Assembly: GCF_040549525.1 (NCBI RefSeq)
Contig: NZ_JBEPTM010000002.1
Coordinates: 248,001 to 312,000 of the forward strand
Source of the DNA: Lacisediminihabitans sp040549525
GTDB taxonomy: Bacteria > Actinomycetota > Actinomycetes > Actinomycetales > Microbacteriaceae
DNA: 64,000 nt
Direction of reading: 5' to 3'
The notes beneath the pieces were generated by a model. The model was given only the letters and a program-made list of their open reading frames with translations, was not told the origin of the DNA and searched no databases. The position numbers and the translations under genes are program-made. This document shows, piece after piece, positions 61,624 through 64,000 of this stretch. Each line of letters starts with the position of its first letter. Position 1 is the first letter of the stretch.

Positions 61624-64000
61624 CTAGAAGAAGCGATGACCGCAGCCGCCGGCACCTCTACCATGCTCGTCGTGCCCGCCATGGTGGCCCTCGTCTCCAT
61701 CATCGTGGCCTCCACCCTTCGTCGGCAGATCGAGGCCGAGGATCACCGGATCATGGTCACTCGACCGGTAGGGGCTCACCTCGTAGAGGTTCGTCACGTT
61801 GGCGTTGAAGCGGCTGTACTCCAGACCCACCGACTCGACGGAGTTGATGTTCCAGACATCCGCCCCGGACACGCTGTGGTCGGCCGCCGTCGATGCGAGC
61901 ACGTGGTCGAGCGAGCCGACCATGCCGTCGAAGGCATACGTCTGCTTGCCGGTCTTCGGCACCTGATCGACATAGCCCGCGGCCGCGAGGGTGAGGATCG
62001 GATCCTCCTGCTCATACGAGTTGAAGTCGCCAACCAACAGCACCTTCTCGGTCTTGGCCGCTTTCTTCTGCTGGTCGGCGAACGCGATGAGCGCCTGCGC
62101 CTGCCGGGTGCGATCACCGTTATAGGCACCCTGGCCGGTATCCACGTTGTCCCCGGCGGCGCCGCCAGGGCTCTTTGACTTGAAGTGGTTGGCGATGACG
62201 AGGAAGGTGGATCCCTTCTTGCCCCGCACCGGCTGGAAGGCCTGGGCCAGTGGCTCACGCGCGTTGCTGAACGCTGGCGAACCGATGAGGATGGTGGATG
62301 CGCCGACCGGCTTCGCGGTGGCCGTGCGGTAGATGAACGCGGTGCGGATGACGTCTTCATCGGCCGTCGCCGGTAGCGTCGCGGGCGAGCGCACGTAGTC
62401 CCAGGTCGCGCCCTTCGCGTTCAGTGCCGCCACGAGAGTCGCGACCGCGGCATCCCGGTCCTGCCCGAACTTGGCGGAATTCTCGATCTCTTCGAGCGAG
62501 ACGACGTCGACTCCGAGTGCGCCGATCGCGGTCACGATCTTGGCCTGCTGGCGCTGGAAACTCGCCTCGTTGGCCGCGCCACGCACGCCGCAGCCCGGAG
62601 CGTCACTGTTGTTGACCGTCGTTGGCACGCCCTCTCGATCCGTGTAATAGGTGCATCCGACGCGCTTCTCCCCCGTGGTGGGGAAGTAGTTGAGCACATT
62701 GAAGGTCGCCACCTTCAGGGTGCCGCCGACCTTCTTCGGCGCGGTCGTGCGCGTGTTTGCAAAGGTTGCCGGTTGCACAGTGTCGGCGTCGGAGGGAGTC
62801 AGTTCGGTCGTCGGCTGCAGCTTCCACAGGCTGTTGCGGAAGTCGAGGATCACCGGCCGCGTGAAGGTGACAGGCGCGCCGATCCGCAGAGGCGCGGCGA
62901 GGCTCAACCACGGGAGCGGCTTGCCGGTGTTCGCCGCAGAGAGGAAGTTCGTGCTTGCTCCATCATCGAGAGTCACGCGGATGGCCGCATTCTTGGCCAT
63001 AACGGCGAGGTAGCCAGCAGTGCCGACCGGTGCAACGGCGGTGGGCTGCAGCAGGGGACTCGTGTCGTGGGCCAGTTCGATCTCGCCATACTGGTTCGTC
63101 GAGTAGTTGTCGGTCACGGTGTAGGCGCCCTGCGGTGCCACCAGCATTCCCTCGAGCGACTCGCGCTGGGCATCGGTCGACGGAAAGCCGACGGTGGCCG
63201 GCACCGGCGCCACGATCCCCGACCTGTCGAGCTCGGTGAGCCCGGAGGCGGATGTCACGGACAGCTCGGTGAGGTGGCTGAACTCGCTCACCGCCCCGGT
63301 GACCTTCACGTAGTCGCCGATCGCCACGCTGGCCACCGTGCTCGGGGAGTACACGAAGATGCCGTCGGAAGCGGTGTGGGCGTCGAGGTCGACGGCCCCA
63401 CCCGTGCCCGCGGTCTGCAGGTAGAAGCCGTTGAAGCCGCCGCTGGAGTAGGCGGCGGTCACGACGCCGGTGGTCTCCACGGTCTTTCCGACCTGGGGAC
63501 TGACATCCGTCGTGCCCTGGATCTCTGCGATCGAGAGCGCGACGGGCGGATCGGTGGGACCGCCCGGGTCGCTCGGCCCGCCCGCCTTCGGCGTGATCGT
63601 GGCCGAGAGCGAGAAGTCGGCGGCGTTGCTGTCGGAGTCGGCGAATGCCGTGCGCACGAGCGACTTCACGTCGGTATTGCCGGCCGGTGCCGCAGCATCC
63701 GCCGTCTCGAAGGTGTTGGAGGTGCCGTAGCCGAGCAGATCGACGACTGCGGGGTCGCCGGTGATCGAGCCCGCCGGCAGCGTGAGGGCAGAGGCCGTGT
63801 TGGAGAGGATGATCGTGCCGGCCGAGCCGCTCGGATTGAGGGTGCCCACCACATCCGGAGTCGGCAGCGGCGCGCCGTTCACGCCGTTGCTGCCGCCCTG
63901 CACGAGGAAATAGCCCGCCGGCGCGATCGAGCCCGACAGGGCGACGACACCGGATGCCGCACCCGTGCCGGTCGCGGGGCGATACTGCAGCGACCATCCG
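61624..64000 (-). CDS. ExeM/NucH-type extracellular nuclease, N-terminus beyond the window
   Basis: At least 791 codons, still open at the window edge. N-terminal visible part: a lamin-tail-like beta domain (SLQYRPATGTGAASG, YFLVQGG), then an OB-fold region (VGKTVETTGVVTAAYSSGGF, YVKVTGAVSEFSHLTEL), then an endonuclease/exonuclease/phosphatase domain with LKVATFNVLNYFPTTG, VVSLEEIEN, IANHFKSKSPGG, LLVGDFNSYEQEDP and the catalytic SSDHDPVILGL. The protein ends in a His/Gly/Asp-rich tail (GGHDDGDEGHHGGHDEHGR), possibly metal-binding. It is a secreted nuclease that degrades external DNA or biofilm DNA. Confidence 0.93.
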   Translation of the reverse strand, partial: GWSLQYRPATGTGAASGVVALSGSIAPAGYFLVQGGSNGVNGAPLPTPDVVGTLNPSGSAGTIILSNTASALTLPAGSITGDPAVVDLLGYGTSNTFETADAAAPAGNTDVKSLVRTAFADSDSNAADFSLSATITPKAGGPSDPGGPTDPPVALSIAEIQGTTDVSPQVGKTVETTGVVTAAYSSGGFNGFYLQTAGTGGAVDLDAHTASDGIFVYSPSTVASVAIGDYVKVTGAVSEFSHLTELSVTSASGLTELDRSGIVAPVPATVGFPSTDAQRESLEGMLVAPQGAYTVTDNYSTNQYGEIELAHDTSPLLQPTAVAPVGTAGYLAVMAKNAAIRVTLDDGASTNFLSAANTGKPLPWLSLAAPLRIGAPVTFTRPVILDFRNSLWKLQPTTELTPSDADTVQPATFANTRTTAPKKVGGTLKVATFNVLNYFPTTGEKRVGCTYYTDREGVPTTVNNSDAPGCGVRGAANEASFQRQQAKIVTAIGALGVDVVSLEEIENSAKFGQDRDAAVATLVAALNAKGATWDYVRSPATLPATADEDVIRTAFIYRTATAKPVGASTILIGSPAFSNAREPLAQAFQPVRGKKGSTFLVIANHFKSKSPGGAAGDNVDTGQGAYNGDRTRQAQALIAFADQQKKAAKTEKVLLVGDFNSYEQEDPILTLAAAGYVDQVPKTGKQTYAFDGMVGSLDHVLASTAADHSVSGADVWNINSVESVGLEYSRFNANVTNLYEVSPYRSSDHDPVILGLDLPTKGGGHDDGDEGHHGGHDEHGRGAGGCGHRFF

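Overview
The window looks like chromosomal DNA of a high-GC Gram-positive actinobacterium, most likely Microbacteriaceae. The evidence is the actinobacterial form of RpoB/RpoC, an FHA-containing EccC-type secretion ATPase, Lhr next to Nei2, DUF5997 and CGNR proteins, strong G/C third-position codon bias, and many apparently leaderless starts (a YANNNT -10 box exactly six bases before the start codon). The genus is inference.

Layout. 1-6431: end of a type VII (ESX/Yuk-like) secretion locus on the minus strand (two membrane proteins, FHA/FtsK-type EccC, a WXG100-like protein, and seven codons of the next gene). 6532-18641: a complete type IVa pilus operon on the minus strand, pilB-pilT-pilC-two major pilins-three minor pilins-pilD-pilM-pilN-pilO, with no secretin, as expected for a single-membrane cell. 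One minor pilin carries a long ricin-B-like (QxW) region. Each major pilin is followed by a perfect 15-bp hairpin. 18960-26420: rpoB-rpoC, both with TTG starts. 26734-45322: mostly small housekeeping or conserved hypothetical genes (truncated haemoglobin, spermidine-synthase-like protein, sugar dehydrogenase, SprT-like protein, CGNR regulator, DEAD-box helicase, Lhr helicase with Nei2 glycosylase, a 2-oxoglutarate/Fe(II) dioxygenase-like protein with a DedA protein, and a stand-alone LysR ligand-binding domain opposite DUF5997). 45403-49313: two paralogous OmpR-type response regulators, one histidine kinase and a small exported protein. 49374-53193: a Tat-lipoprotein flavin oxidoreductase and an MhqO/MhqD-like quinone-detoxification pair under a palindromic operator. 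53293-57315: a minus-strand run of MFS exporter, SDR reductase and heliorhodopsin, with a divergent TetR gene whose operator covers both -10 boxes. This run ends beside a tRNA-Ser gene. 57847-64000: SGNH hydrolase, RadA, homocysteine methyltransferase, an anchored hypothetical protein, and most of an ExeM/NucH-type extracellular nuclease that runs off the window.

The most notable items are the heliorhodopsin (all diagnostic residues present) downstream of a TetR-controlled efflux/reductase pair, the lectin-like minor pilin and paired hairpins in the pilus operon, a REP-like inverted repeat read in frame inside lhr, and a 355-bp gene-free stretch with four consecutive stem-loops between the two response-regulator units.
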